64,000 nt of DNA, from the NCBI GenBank assembly GCA_026645935.1, contig JAPKMP010000004.1, positions 153,249 through 217,248 on the forward strand. Direction: 5' to 3'. The notes below the pieces were generated by a model. The model saw only the letters and a program-made list of their open reading frames with translations. It ran no database searches and was not told the DNA's origin. Origin of the DNA: Candidatus Villigracilaceae bacterium (GTDB taxonomy: Bacteria; Chloroflexota; Anaerolineae; Anaerolineales; Villigracilaceae). Shown in pieces: positions 14,091 to 22,624 of this stretch (position 1 is its first letter; the number at the start of each line of letters is the position of its first letter). The position numbers and the translations under genes are program-made.

Positions 14091-16622
14091 ATGGACTTTA
14101 CTGATTTGGTTTCTCTCAGCTATGAACGAGGAAAACGTATCCTTGAAAAGCGGAACGCTGATATTCTCAAGGAAAACGGGCAATTTTTTACGCCCCCATC
14201 TGTTGCTCGTCATATGGCAAAGCAGTTGGGGCAAATTCAGAATGGTGCGTCACTACTTGAGCCTGCAATTGGCTCTGGGGTATTGGTTTGTGCCGTAATT
14301 GAGCGACTAATTGCTGAGAAACGCTCACTTGAAATATCAATTACGGCTTACGAAACGGATAATGAACTATGTGAATTAAGTCGGGAAATTTTGAAGTTTG
14401 CGAGCAAGGAAGCTTATAAGGTTGGAATAAAAATTAATTGGCAAGTGTTTCAGGAAGATTTTGTGCTTGCATGTATTCCTGACAATCAACCCTCCTTGTT
14501 CGATTCGAGTAAATCAAGAAAAAAAACGTTTACTCATATTATTAGTAATCCGCCTTATTTCAAACTCAATGCAGAAGATATACGTGTAAAAGCTGTTTAC
14601 GGAAAATTAAGCGGACATACAAACATCTATACATTGTTCATGGCTCTTTCTGCAAAGTTGCTTTTGCCAGAAGGAAAAGCAACTTTTATTGTTCCGCGCA
14701 GTTTCTGCTCAGGTGTTTATTTCTCAGAATTTCGGCGTGACTTACTTAAGGATGTCACGCCATTTTCGCTTCATATCTTTCAATCTCGAAATGATGTTTT
14801 CAAAAAAGATGCAGTTCTGCAGGAAAATGTAATTTTTTCTTTTGAGAAATTATCTCAGCCACAAGCGAACCGATATTGGGCTGGCTATATAAATATTTCA
14901 TCGTCTAATGACGATAAAAATTTGGAGGAAGGAATTATCTCTCGTCAGGTTTCTTATAAATATTTTTTAAGTGACCACAATGGGCTTCTCCAATTCCGAT
15001 TGCCAACTGGGATGCTTGATGAGCAAATCTTGGATACTGTTGATAAGTGGAAAGACACACTTGAAAAACTCGGTTTTCAAGTGTCAACGGGGCGAGTTGT
15101 GCCTTTTCGAGCAAAGCAGCTACTAAAAGAACGAGTGAAGGCAGGAAATGGAACTGCACCTTTGCTGTGGATGCAAAATGTTAAATCTTATCAGGTTGAA
15201 TATCCGCTTGAAGGCTTTGAGAAACCACAAGCGGTTTCAGTAAATGATCCTTCTTTGCTTGTTCCAAATGCAAATTATGTTTTATTACGTCGTTTTAGCG
15301 CAAAGGAAGACCGCCGTCGCCTGATTTCCGCTCCGTTCATTGGTGAAGAGTTTGAATTTGAACAAATCGGTTTCGAGAATCACTTGAATGTGATATTTAG
15401 AAAAACAGGGATACTTTCTACTTCTGAGACTATTGGTCTTTCTGCTATCTTGAATAGCGCAATCATTGATCGTTACTTTCGAATTGTGAATGGTAATACT
15501 CAAGTTAATGCGGCAGAGTTAAGGATATTGCCTATCCCTCCGTTAGAAGTAGTAAAGAATATTGGCGAGAAAATTCAAACAACTCAGGCAGATATACCAG
15601 AAAAAATTGAGAATATTATTTTCTCCATTCTTTCGGCATCAAAATTGCTTACAGAAGACTTTCCGATGATACAGGAGACAAGAATTACAATGGGAAAAAT
15701 CGAACAGGCTCAGGAAATCTTGGAGGCACTTGGTTTGCCTTCTGCACAACAGAATGAAGTATCTGCTTTGACAATGTTATCTTTGGCGCAATTGTCTGAG
15801 AGAACGCAATGGCGGGAGGCAACGAATCCAATGCTACGCGTTCATGATATTCTGGTTGAGATAAAACAGAGATATGGACGGGAATATGCAGAAAACAGCC
15901 GCGAAACTATTCGTCGTAAGGTACTGCATCAGTTTGAACAGGCTGGCATTGTGCTTCGGAATGAAGATGATCCTGCCCGCCCGACAAATAGCGGATTAAC
16001 AAACTATAAATTATCCGAAGCCGCTTTAGCGGTGATTTGTTCCTACGGTAGCCCCAAATGGCAATCTCAACTCAAAAGATTTATTGAGCAACAAGGAAAA
16101 TTGCTAGATGTTTATCAAAAAGCTAAAGAACACAACAAAATTCCTCTGCATGTTGCGGAAGGAATTGAATATAAACTTTCCCCCGGAAAGCATAACAAGC
16201 TAGAAGTGGCAATTGTCGAAGAATTTGGTCCGCGCTTTGCCCCAGGCGCAAAACTAATTTATCTGGGCGATACCGCAAAGAAAACGTTAATTCTCGATGA
16301 AATCGTTTTTAATAAGCTGGGAATTCCTTCGTCTGAACACGGAAAATTCCCTGATGTGATTTTGTATGATGCAAAACGTAAATGGCTGTTTCTGATTGAA
16401 GCAGTAACGGCGCATGGTCCAGTCTCGCCTAAACGACATGTTGAACTTGAAAAACTTTTTTCTAACTGCAAAGCAGGGAAAATCTATGTGACAGCTTTCT
16501 TGGATTTTGCAACTTACAAAAAATATTCAAATGATATTGCTTGGGAAACCGAAGTTTGGATTGCAGAAATGCCTTCCCATATGATTCATCTCAATGGGGA
16601 TAAATTTTTGGGTCCGCGATAA
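14091..16622 (+). CDS. Fused N6-adenine methyltransferase / BsuBI-PstI-type restriction endonuclease
   Basis: This 843-residue protein combines both activities of a restriction-modification system. The N-terminal half is an Eco57I-like adenine methyltransferase with the SAM motif LLEPAIGSGVLVCAV (about 55-69) and the catalytic NPPY (about 159-162). The C-terminal third matches the BsuBI/PstI endonuclease: a winged-helix region near 570-650, then LIYLGDTAKK, GKFPDVILYD, FLIEAVTAHGPVSPKR, YVTAF and WETEVWIAEMPSHMIHLNG. Asp and Glu in PDVILYD and LIEAVT are candidate catalytic residues. A CTGCAG specificity is likely only if the target-recognition part also matches. The gene is clearly richer in A+T than its neighbours, a sign of transfer. 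Confidence 0.9.
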   Translation: MDFTDLVSLSYERGKRILEKRNADILKENGQFFTPPSVARHMAKQLGQIQNGASLLEPAIGSGVLVCAVIERLIAEKRSLEISITAYETDNELCELSREILKFASKEAYKVGIKINWQVFQEDFVLACIPDNQPSLFDSSKSRKKTFTHIISNPPYFKLNAEDIRVKAVYGKLSGHTNIYTLFMALSAKLLLPEGKATFIVPRSFCSGVYFSEFRRDLLKDVTPFSLHIFQSRNDVFKKDAVLQENVIFSFEKLSQPQANRYWAGYINISSSNDDKNLEEGIISRQVSYKYFLSDHNGLLQFRLPTGMLDEQILDTVDKWKDTLEKLGFQVSTGRVVPFRAKQLLKERVKAGNGTAPLLWMQNVKSYQVEYPLEGFEKPQAVSVNDPSLLVPNANYVLLRRFSAKEDRRRLISAPFIGEEFEFEQIGFENHLNVIFRKTGILSTSETIGLSAILNSAIIDRYFRIVNGNTQVNAAELRILPIPPLEVVKNIGEKIQTTQADIPEKIENIIFSILSASKLLTEDFPMIQETRITMGKIEQAQEILEALGLPSAQQNEVSALTMLSLAQLSERTQWREATNPMLRVHDILVEIKQRYGREYAENSRETIRRKVLHQFEQAGIVLRNEDDPARPTNSGLTNYKLSEAALAVICSYGSPKWQSQLKRFIEQQGKLLDVYQKAKEHNKIPLHVAEGIEYKLSPGKHNKLEVAIVEEFGPRFAPGAKLIYLGDTAKKTLILDEIVFNKLGIPSSEHGKFPDVILYDAKRKWLFLIEAVTAHGPVSPKRHVELEKLFSNCKAGKIYVTAFLDFATYKKYSNDIAWETEVWIAEMPSHMIHLNGDKFLGPR

Positions 16623-16634
16623 ACAGAAATTGCC

Positions 16635-17642
16635 GTGACATCCCTCCTCATCTTCGCACTCCTCACCATCCTCTCCGCCCTCGGCGTGTGGATCATCCGT
16701 CAATACGCCGAACGCCGCCGCATCATGGACCATCCCAACGAACGCAGTTCCCATTCCGCGCCCACGCCGCGCGGCGGGGGACTGTCCATCGTCATCGTCG
16801 TCCTCGTGGCGGGATGTGTTACAGCATTCCAAGCCAACCTAATTCATAGCCTCATCTACCTTGTTTGTGGTGCAGTCATTGCCTACCTCGGCTGGCGAGA
16901 CGACCTCCATTCGCTCAGCCCACGTGTCCGCTTTGCCGTGCAAGGCTTGGTCGCGCTCGTGTCCGTGCTCGGCATGGGCTATTTCAAATCCGTCACCATT
17001 CCGCTCTTCGGGCAACTTCCGCTCGGCATTGTCGGCTTCATCATCACCATCCTTTGGATTGTCGGTCTCACCAACGCCTACAACTTCATGGACGGCATCG
17101 ACGGCATTGCGGGCGGTGTCGCTCTCTCCGCCGCCCTCGGTTGGATGTTCCTCGCCACGCGCACGAACAATCACTTTGTCTATTGGGTCGCGCTCGCCGT
17201 CGCCGCAGGCAGCCTCGGCTTTCTCTTTCACAACTGGTCACCCGCCAAAATCTTCATGGGCGACGCAGGCAGCACCTTCCTCGGTTACACCTTCGCCGTC
17301 CTGCCGCTCCTCTCCGCCGACGCAGGCGGCGACGCCCTCATGCTCGGCACCCTTCTGATGTGGACCTTCATCATGGACGCGGGCGTCACCTTCATCCGCC
17401 GCGCCCTCAAACGCGAGAACGTCTTTGCCGCGCATCGCACGCACCTCTATCAACGTCTCGTCATCGGCGGCTACAAACACGCCCAAGTCAGCGCCCTCTA
17501 CATTCTGCTCACCCTCCTCGCCGCCGCCCTCGCCTACGCCTGGTCCTGGGGTCAACCCTACGCCCCGCCTCTAATCATCATCGGACTTCCGCTTCTCTGG
17601 CTGATCCTGTCTCGATATACAGCTAAAATAGGACGCGGATAA
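16635..17642 (+). CDS. MraY/WecA-family polyprenyl-phosphate sugar-1-phosphate transferase
   Basis: The 335-residue membrane protein has about ten predicted spans. It carries the WecA/MraY signatures: PNERSSHSAPTPRGGGLS at the N-terminal cytoplasmic loop, NAYNFMDGIDGIAGG (Mg2+ and catalytic aspartates), IFMGDAGSTFLGY and HRTHLYQRLV near the end. Such enzymes transfer a sugar phosphate from UDP-sugar to undecaprenyl phosphate and start glycan synthesis. The GTG start at 16635 is only 12 nt after the endonuclease stop and lacks a clear ribosome-binding site, so the start is uncertain. The downstream heparinase-type gene suggests an exopolysaccharide context. Confidence 0.88.
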   Translation: MTSLLIFALLTILSALGVWIIRQYAERRRIMDHPNERSSHSAPTPRGGGLSIVIVVLVAGCVTAFQANLIHSLIYLVCGAVIAYLGWRDDLHSLSPRVRFAVQGLVALVSVLGMGYFKSVTIPLFGQLPLGIVGFIITILWIVGLTNAYNFMDGIDGIAGGVALSAALGWMFLATRTNNHFVYWVALAVAAGSLGFLFHNWSPAKIFMGDAGSTFLGYTFAVLPLLSADAGGDALMLGTLLMWTFIMDAGVTFIRRALKRENVFAAHRTHLYQRLVIGGYKHAQVSALYILLTLLAAALAYAWSWGQPYAPPLIIIGLPLLWLILSRYTAKIGRG

Positions 17643-17700
17643 ACGCAGATGGACGCTGATTTTTTTTCCGCGTTTTCCGCGCTTGTCCGCGTCCCATAAA
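17630..17700. repeat. ggacgcggataaacgcag inverted repeat
   Basis: GGACGCGGATAAACGC on the left faces CCGCGCTTGTCCGCGTCC on the right. It covers the last codons of the WecA-like gene. Confidence 0.6.
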
Positions 17701-17703
17701 CTC

Positions 17704-19839
17704 ATGATCAATCGGATAAAAACCCTCGCCTCGCTCTTCCTCGAACTTGGTCCACGCTGGTCAGCCTTTCGCCTCGCCTACGCCTTCCGCCTCCGCAGCG
17801 GACTCATCCGCCTGCAGACCCCACAATACGCGTGGAGCGACCGTCCGCTCAAGCATTGGCTCAAACCAAATATCCCCTCCGATTCTGACTCATACACCAC
17901 ATGGCGTAAAACAAATGCGCCTAAATTTTTCTTTGATGATATCAACCGTCCTGAGCGGAGCGACGAACGTTCTTTTCGTCGCGCAGTCGAAGGACGCTGG
18001 GATACACAACCCGCCATCGAAGAAGCAAACAAACTCCTCAACGGCGAACCCAAATACTTCTCCCACGAATATCGCAAAACAGGCTTTCCACCCGCTTGGA
18101 ATCATGTCATCCTGAGTGGCGCCTCGCGCCACGAAGGATCTCTACCAATGCCATCAGAGATTCTTCGGTCGCGAAGAACGCTCCCTCAGAATGACAATAC
18201 CAAACACTGGTCTCAAATCTCCGACGACTCCGCCACCGACATCAAATTCATCTGGGAACCGAACCGCTTTGCCTTCGTCTACACCCTCGTCCGCGCCTAT
18301 GTCATCACCCAAGACGAAAAATACCCCCAAGCCTTCTGGGGACTCATCCAAGACTGGGCGGACAATAATCCCCCCAACACCGGCGTCAACTGGAAAGACG
18401 GACAAGAGATCGCCCTCCGTCTCATGGCATGGACATTTGGCTTCTACGCCTTCATAGAATCTCCATCCACCACCAATCTACAAATTTCCCAATTTACCCA
18501 ATACCTGGCATCCCAAGCCGAACGCATCTACAAAAACATCGGCTACGCCATCTCCACCCGCAGCAACCACACCATCAGCGAAACCTTCGGTCTGTGGATG
18601 GTTGGTCTGCTCTTCCCCGAACTCAACCACGCGGAAAAATACTTCACCCTCGGCAAACGCCTGCTCGAGGAAGAAGCCGCCAAACAAATCTTCCCCGATG
18701 GCAGTTATTCCATGTACTCCCTCAACTATCATCGCTTCATTCTGCATCTCTATCTCTACGCCATCCAACTTGGCGAGCTCAATCAATTACCATTTACCAA
18801 TTACCTAAAAGACTCAATGTCGAAATCAATCTCATTCCTCTCCCACCTCGTCGACCCTACCACTGGACAAATGCCCGTCTACGGCTCCAACGACGGCGCA
18901 TTAGTCCTCCCGCTCAACAACTGCGACTTCACCGATTACCGTCCGTTGCTGCAACTTGGTTCCGTCATCACAACCGGTCAACCCATCTTCGAACCCGGCG
19001 CTTGGGACGAAGATGTTTATTGGCTTTGTGGTATTGAATCCCTCTCCCAGCGGGAGAGGGTGTCCGAAGGAGGGGTGAGAGAGAGTTTCCCCAATGGGGG
19101 AGTCTACATCCTTCGCAACACCAACTCCCGCGCCATCCTGCGCTGCACCGACTTCAAATCCCGCCCCTCGCACGCCGACCAACTCCACATGGACTTGTGG
19201 ATGGGCAGCGATAATATCGCCATCGACGCCGGGACCTATCTCTACTCCGGCGAAGGCATCTGGCGCAACGGACTCGCCCGAACCTCCGCGCACAACACCG
19301 TCACCGTGGATGGCAAAGACCAAATGACCCTCGTCAGCCGCTTCACATGGACAAATTGGGCGAAGGGAAAAGTTCTCAAGCAAACCGAAAATCTCTGGCA
19401 AGGCGAACACGACGGCTACAAACCCGTCCGTCACCAACGCACGGTCATGTCACTCGAAGGGGACAGGTGGCTGGTCATCGACGACCTCGAATCGAACGAA
19501 CCGCATCGCTACTCTTTGCATTGGCTCTTGAACGACGTTCCATTCACCCAAAACAAAAACTCGCTTCTTCTGAATTATGAAGCAAGTACATATAAAGTTG
19601 AAATGGGTCTAACGAATGGCGAAGGCAAACGCTCCATCCTCCGCGCCGACCCCAATTCCACTTACGGCTGGCGCTCACAGTATTATGGGCACAAAGAACC
19701 AGCGATCTCTATCATACTCGAAACCCATCAACCCGCCGCCCGCTTCTGGACATTCTTTGGTTTCGAGAATGATGAATTTGAATGGGCGGCAACCTCTGTT
19801 CGACTGGATGGGATTGAGATTTCTTTGAACGATGCTTGA
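17704..19839 (+). CDS. Heparinase II/III-family polysaccharide lyase-like protein
   Basis: The 711-residue protein has an N-terminal alpha/alpha-toroid domain (EPNRFAFVYTLVRAYVIT, NWKDGQEIALRLMAW, STRSNHTISETFGLWMVG) and a C-terminal beta-sandwich (SHADQLHMDLWMGSDNIAID, GLARTSAHNTVTVDG) as in Heparinase II/III proteins. Conserved His/Tyr/Asn/Asp residues of that fold are present. It may cut or remodel an acidic glycan. At least three palindromic repeats are translated in frame (17948-17995, 18106-18195, 19040-19089), with a fourth short one near 18783. ATG 17704 is used; TTG 17683 is possible. No signal peptide is obvious. Confidence 0.85.
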   Translation: MINRIKTLASLFLELGPRWSAFRLAYAFRLRSGLIRLQTPQYAWSDRPLKHWLKPNIPSDSDSYTTWRKTNAPKFFFDDINRPERSDERSFRRAVEGRWDTQPAIEEANKLLNGEPKYFSHEYRKTGFPPAWNHVILSGASRHEGSLPMPSEILRSRRTLPQNDNTKHWSQISDDSATDIKFIWEPNRFAFVYTLVRAYVITQDEKYPQAFWGLIQDWADNNPPNTGVNWKDGQEIALRLMAWTFGFYAFIESPSTTNLQISQFTQYLASQAERIYKNIGYAISTRSNHTISETFGLWMVGLLFPELNHAEKYFTLGKRLLEEEAAKQIFPDGSYSMYSLNYHRFILHLYLYAIQLGELNQLPFTNYLKDSMSKSISFLSHLVDPTTGQMPVYGSNDGALVLPLNNCDFTDYRPLLQLGSVITTGQPIFEPGAWDEDVYWLCGIESLSQRERVSEGGVRESFPNGGVYILRNTNSRAILRCTDFKSRPSHADQLHMDLWMGSDNIAIDAGTYLYSGEGIWRNGLARTSAHNTVTVDGKDQMTLVSRFTWTNWAKGKVLKQTENLWQGEHDGYKPVRHQRTVMSLEGDRWLVIDDLESNEPHRYSLHWLLNDVPFTQNKNSLLLNYEASTYKVEMGLTNGEGKRSILRADPNSTYGWRSQYYGHKEPAISIILETHQPAARFWTFFGFENDEFEWAATSVRLDGIEISLNDA
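17948..17995. repeat. In-frame repeat gtcctgagcgg..cgaaggac in the heparinase gene
   Basis: The 48-bp segment begins GTCCTGAGCGGAGCGACGAA and ends cagtcgaaggac. It is a small imperfect palindrome of exactly 16 codons. Confidence 0.65.
18106..18195. repeat. In-frame repeat gtcatcctgag..tcagaatgac in the heparinase gene
   Basis: The ends GTCATCCTGAG and CTCAGAATGAC, with cgaaggatct / agattcttcg inside, identify a 90-bp palindromic element, exactly 30 codons. Related to the element in the ssb-rpsR gap (32143-32263). Confidence 0.85.
18783..18807. repeat. attaccaatt repeat fragment in the heparinase gene
   Basis: CAATTACCATTTACCAATTACC matches the intergenic family at 4478 and 22529. Confidence 0.5.
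19040..19089. repeat. In-frame repeat ccctctccc..gggtgagag in the heparinase gene
   Basis: CCCTCTCCCAGCGGGAGAGGG is a near-perfect palindrome followed by ggaggggtgagag. It belongs to the same family as the insertion in gatB. Confidence 0.75.
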
Positions 19840-20013
19840 GCGGACGGAAGCGCTGACTTCGTTTTAGGCTTGTAGGCTTGGTGAGAAATCAATTAAGTTG
19901 AGTCAATCTCAGGTCCGGAATGATGCGCGTAGGCAGGTCGGGGTGGGAATGTTCATCCTTTGAATCCCACCCTACAAACACCATACGAATTCATGACGAA
20001 TTCAAACTCCTTA
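19840..20013. other. Intergenic region before the SWIM-gene leader
   Basis: No gene is seen. It holds GTGGGA...TCCCAC (about 19944-19970), a minor inverted repeat. Together with the leader it makes 323 bp without a normal gene. Confidence 0.4.
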
Positions 20014-20042
20014 TTGACTCGCACTTTGAAAAGTACTATACT
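20014..20042 (+). promoter_or_regulatory. Sigma-70 type promoter of the SWIM-gene leader
   Basis: TTGACT (20014-20019), 17 bp, TATACT (20037-20042). This is the best classical promoter in the window; start site about 20049. Confidence 0.8.
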
Positions 20043-20065
20043 GACGGTCAAGAGGTAACGCCGCC

Positions 20066-20119
20066 ATGCGCTCTTCTCACGAACATACACAGGTTGTCGA
20101 CAAAGACACGCGAATGTAA
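20066..20119 (+). CDS. Possible 17-residue leader peptide
   Basis: ATG 20066 to TAA 20119 lies in the predicted leader transcript, with AGAGG upstream. The stop codon is inside the loop of the terminator at 20102-20136, so a ribosome reading it would open the terminator stem. The peptide (MRSSHEHTQVVDKDTRM) has no obvious codon bias. It may be a leader ORF or chance. Confidence 0.4.
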   Translation: MRSSHEHTQVVDKDTRM

Positions 20120-20136
20120 TCGCGTGTCTTTTTTTT
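20102..20136 (+). terminator. Intrinsic terminator upstream of the SWIM gene
   Basis: AAAGACACGCG and CGCGTGTCTTT form an 11-bp stem with an 8-nt loop and a T8 tail. It lies between the promoter and the coding region, so it either ends a short RNA of about 85 nt or attenuates the gene. Confidence 0.9.
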
Positions 20137-20162
20137 CAAATTCACTAAAGGAGGCTTCTGCC

Positions 20163-20405
20163 ATGGATTACGGACTGATCGGCAAGCTTGAAAAGGCAAA
20201 ACGCTACGCGGAGGACCGCAAACGGTTCCGCTTCAACAAGTTCGACCTCACGTTTCACGGGGATAATAATGAGCATCGCGTAAGTTACGATAACGGTGTG
20301 TTTCAATGTGACTGCGAATTCTTCCTGACCCACAAACGCTGCGGGCATTCCATGGCTCTCGAGATCCTGCTCAAGGATATGATCGCCGAGACCGTGGGGG
20401 TATAA
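20163..20405 (+). CDS. SWIM-type zinc-finger protein
   Basis: The 80-residue protein ends with the SWIM pattern CxCx(n)CxH: FQCDCEFFLTHKRCGHSMAL. SWIM domains bind DNA or protein through zinc. The N-terminal part is basic (KLEKAKRYAEDRKRFRFNKF). ATG 20163 follows AAAGGAGG; the longer upstream frame starting at 19920 passes through the promoter and terminator and is rejected. A second intrinsic terminator follows the gene. Confidence 0.8.
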   Translation: MDYGLIGKLEKAKRYAEDRKRFRFNKFDLTFHGDNNEHRVSYDNGVFQCDCEFFLTHKRCGHSMALEILLKDMIAETVGV

Positions 20406-20427
20406 CTAATTACAATCGAATATACCG

Positions 20428-20458
20428 AAACGCCTCCGCATTGCGGAGGCGTTTTTTT
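20428..20458 (+). terminator. Intrinsic terminator after the SWIM gene
   Basis: CGCCTCCGC pairs with GCGGAGGCG, followed by seven T. Confidence 0.9.
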
Positions 20459-20475
20459 ACATGCTGAATTTTCAA

Positions 20476-20712
20476 TTATGCTTGCTTGTATACCGTTTGC
20501 CAGCTGCGTTTGCCGCAGTTCGGACAGGCGCGGAATAATTTTTTATTCCCGGCCGCCTTGTAACGGATGCCGCCCATTTCCCAGATCGAAATTTCGTGAT
20601 TGCAATCCGAACACTTAGCCTTCCATGACCGGGATTCCTCCTCCATGGCGACGAATGTTTTTTCTGAGACGAACATCTTGATGAATTTTTGTGCGCTTGA
20701 AAGTCCGTTCAT
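20476..20712 (-). CDS. Small zinc-ribbon protein
   Basis: A 78-residue protein with two cysteine pairs, CSDCN (about 34-38) and CPNCG (about 63-67), fitting a rubredoxin-like or ribbon fold with one zinc. The N-terminus is a short amphipathic helix. Its start overlaps the stop of the upstream aldo/keto reductase gene (ATGA), so the two are coupled. No specific function is recognised. Confidence 0.7.
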   Translation of the reverse strand: MNGLSSAQKFIKMFVSEKTFVAMEEESRSWKAKCSDCNHEISIWEMGGIRYKAAGNKKLFRACPNCGKRSWQTVYKQA

Positions 20713-21656
20713 GCGCCTTTACCGCCATAATTCCGAATTCGTTCTGTCGCTTCATCGAGCCGGGCAACTTCTTCATCGCTCATGCGCCAGCCTGCGCCGC
20801 CGGCGTTTTCCTCCGCTTGCTCCGCATCCTTCGCGCCGGGAATGGGCATTGCTCCCTTGCAAATTACCCAGTTCAATGCCGCCTGCGCGACGGTCTTTCC
20901 ATTGTTTTGCGCAACCTCCCGCAAGGCCTGGATGACCGGCGGAAGTTTTGGAAGCATTTCGATGTAATTTGCAGCGCGCACGCCAGGCGGCGGATTATCC
21001 ACTGAATACTTCCCGGTCAGCAATCCTTTTTCAAGCGGCGAATAGGCGATGAACCGGATTCCCAATTCCTTGCATCGTGCCAGAATCCCGTTCTTTTCCG
21101 CATCGCGCTTGAGCAGACTGAATGGAAGTTGATTCGACGCCAGAGGAACCCCGTGTTGTGCAAGCGCCGAGTAGGCTCTCAGCATGCGTTTTTCCCAAAA
21201 GTTCGAGACGCCGACCGTGCGCGTTAGTCCCAGCTTTACGCATTCCACCAAGCCCTCCATCATCCTTTCAGGGGGCACCAGCGGTGAAGGCCAGTGGATT
21301 TGATAAAGGTCCACAGAGTCCACGCCGATTCGTTCCAGGCTTCCCTTCAACGTGCGCGGCATGGACCCTTTCGTAAACCGCCAGGGCCACGGGAAGAATT
21401 TGGTTGCAATCAGGACGGGTCGATCTGTTTCCCTTAGAAATTGCCCCAAAAATCGTTCCGAGCGGCCGTTCCCGTATAGCTCGGCGGTGTCGATGAAACG
21501 AATACCCTTTTTCAATGAGATCTCGAACGCTTCGTGAATGTCTTTATCCGACTTTCCCGGCTGGTAGCCCCACACGGTGCGATCCCCCCATTGCCACGCG
21601 CCCAATCCCATTTCCAGCGCGTGCAGAAAGCGTGTTTCGTTGCTGATTTCGTTCAT
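20709..21656 (-). CDS. Aldo/keto reductase
   Basis: The 315-residue protein is a (beta/alpha)8 NADPH-dependent oxidoreductase. The catalytic tetrad can be seen: Asp in FIDTAELYGNG, Tyr in the same motif, Lys in IATKFFPWPW and His in LYQIHWPSP. NADPH-binding words GVSNFWEK and the C-terminal IPGAKDAEQAEEN are present. It is divergent to rnc and has the small zinc-ribbon gene coupled downstream. The substrate is unknown. Confidence 0.92.
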   Translation of the reverse strand: MNEISNETRFLHALEMGLGAWQWGDRTVWGYQPGKSDKDIHEAFEISLKKGIRFIDTAELYGNGRSERFLGQFLRETDRPVLIATKFFPWPWRFTKGSMPRTLKGSLERIGVDSVDLYQIHWPSPLVPPERMMEGLVECVKLGLTRTVGVSNFWEKRMLRAYSALAQHGVPLASNQLPFSLLKRDAEKNGILARCKELGIRFIAYSPLEKGLLTGKYSVDNPPPGVRAANYIEMLPKLPPVIQALREVAQNNGKTVAQAALNWVICKGAMPIPGAKDAEQAEENAGGAGWRMSDEEVARLDEATERIRNYGGKGA

Positions 21657-21821
21657 GACGGCTCCTTCGGGAAACTGCCCGATTTTATCTTAAAAAACCG
21701 CTTGGTAAAAAGATTCGGGTTAAAATTCAACCTGCTAAAAATCAATAAGGAACTAAAGGAACGAGATCCCCTCACTTTAGGAGGTAAGTGGATATCGCTC
21801 CCGGAGTTCCGGGAGGTTCCC

Positions 21822-22523
21822 GTGACACAACAATCGAATAAGCGGGAAGTGGAAACCGCCTCCAGCCTGAACGAGAGGCTGGGTCTGTCCTTTTCCAACT
21901 TTTCCCTGCTGACGGCGGCTCTGACCCACCGTTCCTACGCCAACGAGCATCTGGATGGGACGGAGGATAACGAGCGGCTCGAATACCTCGGCGACGCCGT
22001 GCTGGACTTCATTGTGGCGGAGTGGTCGTATCGTCATTTCCCAGAACTGCCTGAAGGGATATTGACGAAGATCCGCGCGCATCTTGTCCAAAACGACCAC
22101 CTCGCCAATTTTGCGCGGAGGATCGAACTCGGCAGGGCGCTGCGGCTTGGGCGCGGAGAGAAGAGCAACGGCGGGGGTCGCCGTGACAGCGTTCTCGGCT
22201 CTGCGTTCGAGGCTTTGCTGGGCGCCATTTTCCTCGACTCGGACTACGAAAAGGCAAAAAATTTCGTCCTGCCCTTCATCGAGCCATCGCGGGAAACCAT
22301 CCTCGACGAGATCAGCGACCCGAAAAGCCAACTTCAGGAGAAAGTCCAGGCGGAAAAACTTGGCACGCTCAAATACCGCGTTGTCAACGTCACAGGACCC
22401 GACCATGCCCGCATCTATGAAGTGGAAGTCGAAATCAATGGAGTAGTGATGGGTCGTGGGAGCGGTTCGAGTAAGGCAGCTGCCGAACGCGAAGCCGCCA
22501 GGGATGCGTTGAAGAAAATTTGA
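21822..22523 (+). CDS. rnc: Ribonuclease III
   Basis: RNase III cuts double-stranded RNA and matures rRNA. The 233-residue protein has the catalytic signature NERLEYLGDAVLDF (about 51-64), the acidic pair in the second half of the RNase III domain (SAFEALLGAIFLD), and a C-terminal dsRNA-binding domain from about 160 (DPKSQLQEKVQ...AAAEREAARDAL). GTG 21822 is chosen because GGGAGG lies 6 nt upstream and the protein then has family length. It precedes smc, a common bacterial order. Confidence 0.93.
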   Translation: MTQQSNKREVETASSLNERLGLSFSNFSLLTAALTHRSYANEHLDGTEDNERLEYLGDAVLDFIVAEWSYRHFPELPEGILTKIRAHLVQNDHLANFARRIELGRALRLGRGEKSNGGGRRDSVLGSAFEALLGAIFLDSDYEKAKNFVLPFIEPSRETILDEISDPKSQLQEKVQAEKLGTLKYRVVNVTGPDHARIYEVEVEINGVVMGRGSGSSKAAAEREAARDALKKI

Positions 22524-22528
22524 AAAGT

Positions 22529-22590
22529 AATGGGTAATTGGTAATTCAAAATCTCCGATCCTTAATTACCAATTACCATTAACCAATAAT
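22529..22590. repeat. attaccaatt palindromic repeat between rnc and smc
   Basis: TAATGGGTAATTGGTAATT faces AATTACCAATTACCATTAA across a short spacer. Confidence 0.8.
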
Positions 22591-22624
22591 CCAAAATCGA
22601 AAATCTGAAATCGTAAATTACCAC

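Noticed and set aside
19920..20162. Longer N-terminal part of the SWIM protein
   Set aside because: The frame runs through a strong promoter and an intrinsic terminator; the internal ATG 20163 has AAAGGAGG.
21534..21821. N-terminal extension of RNase III
   Set aside because: It overlaps the start of the divergent aldo/keto reductase gene; GTG 21822 gives the family length.
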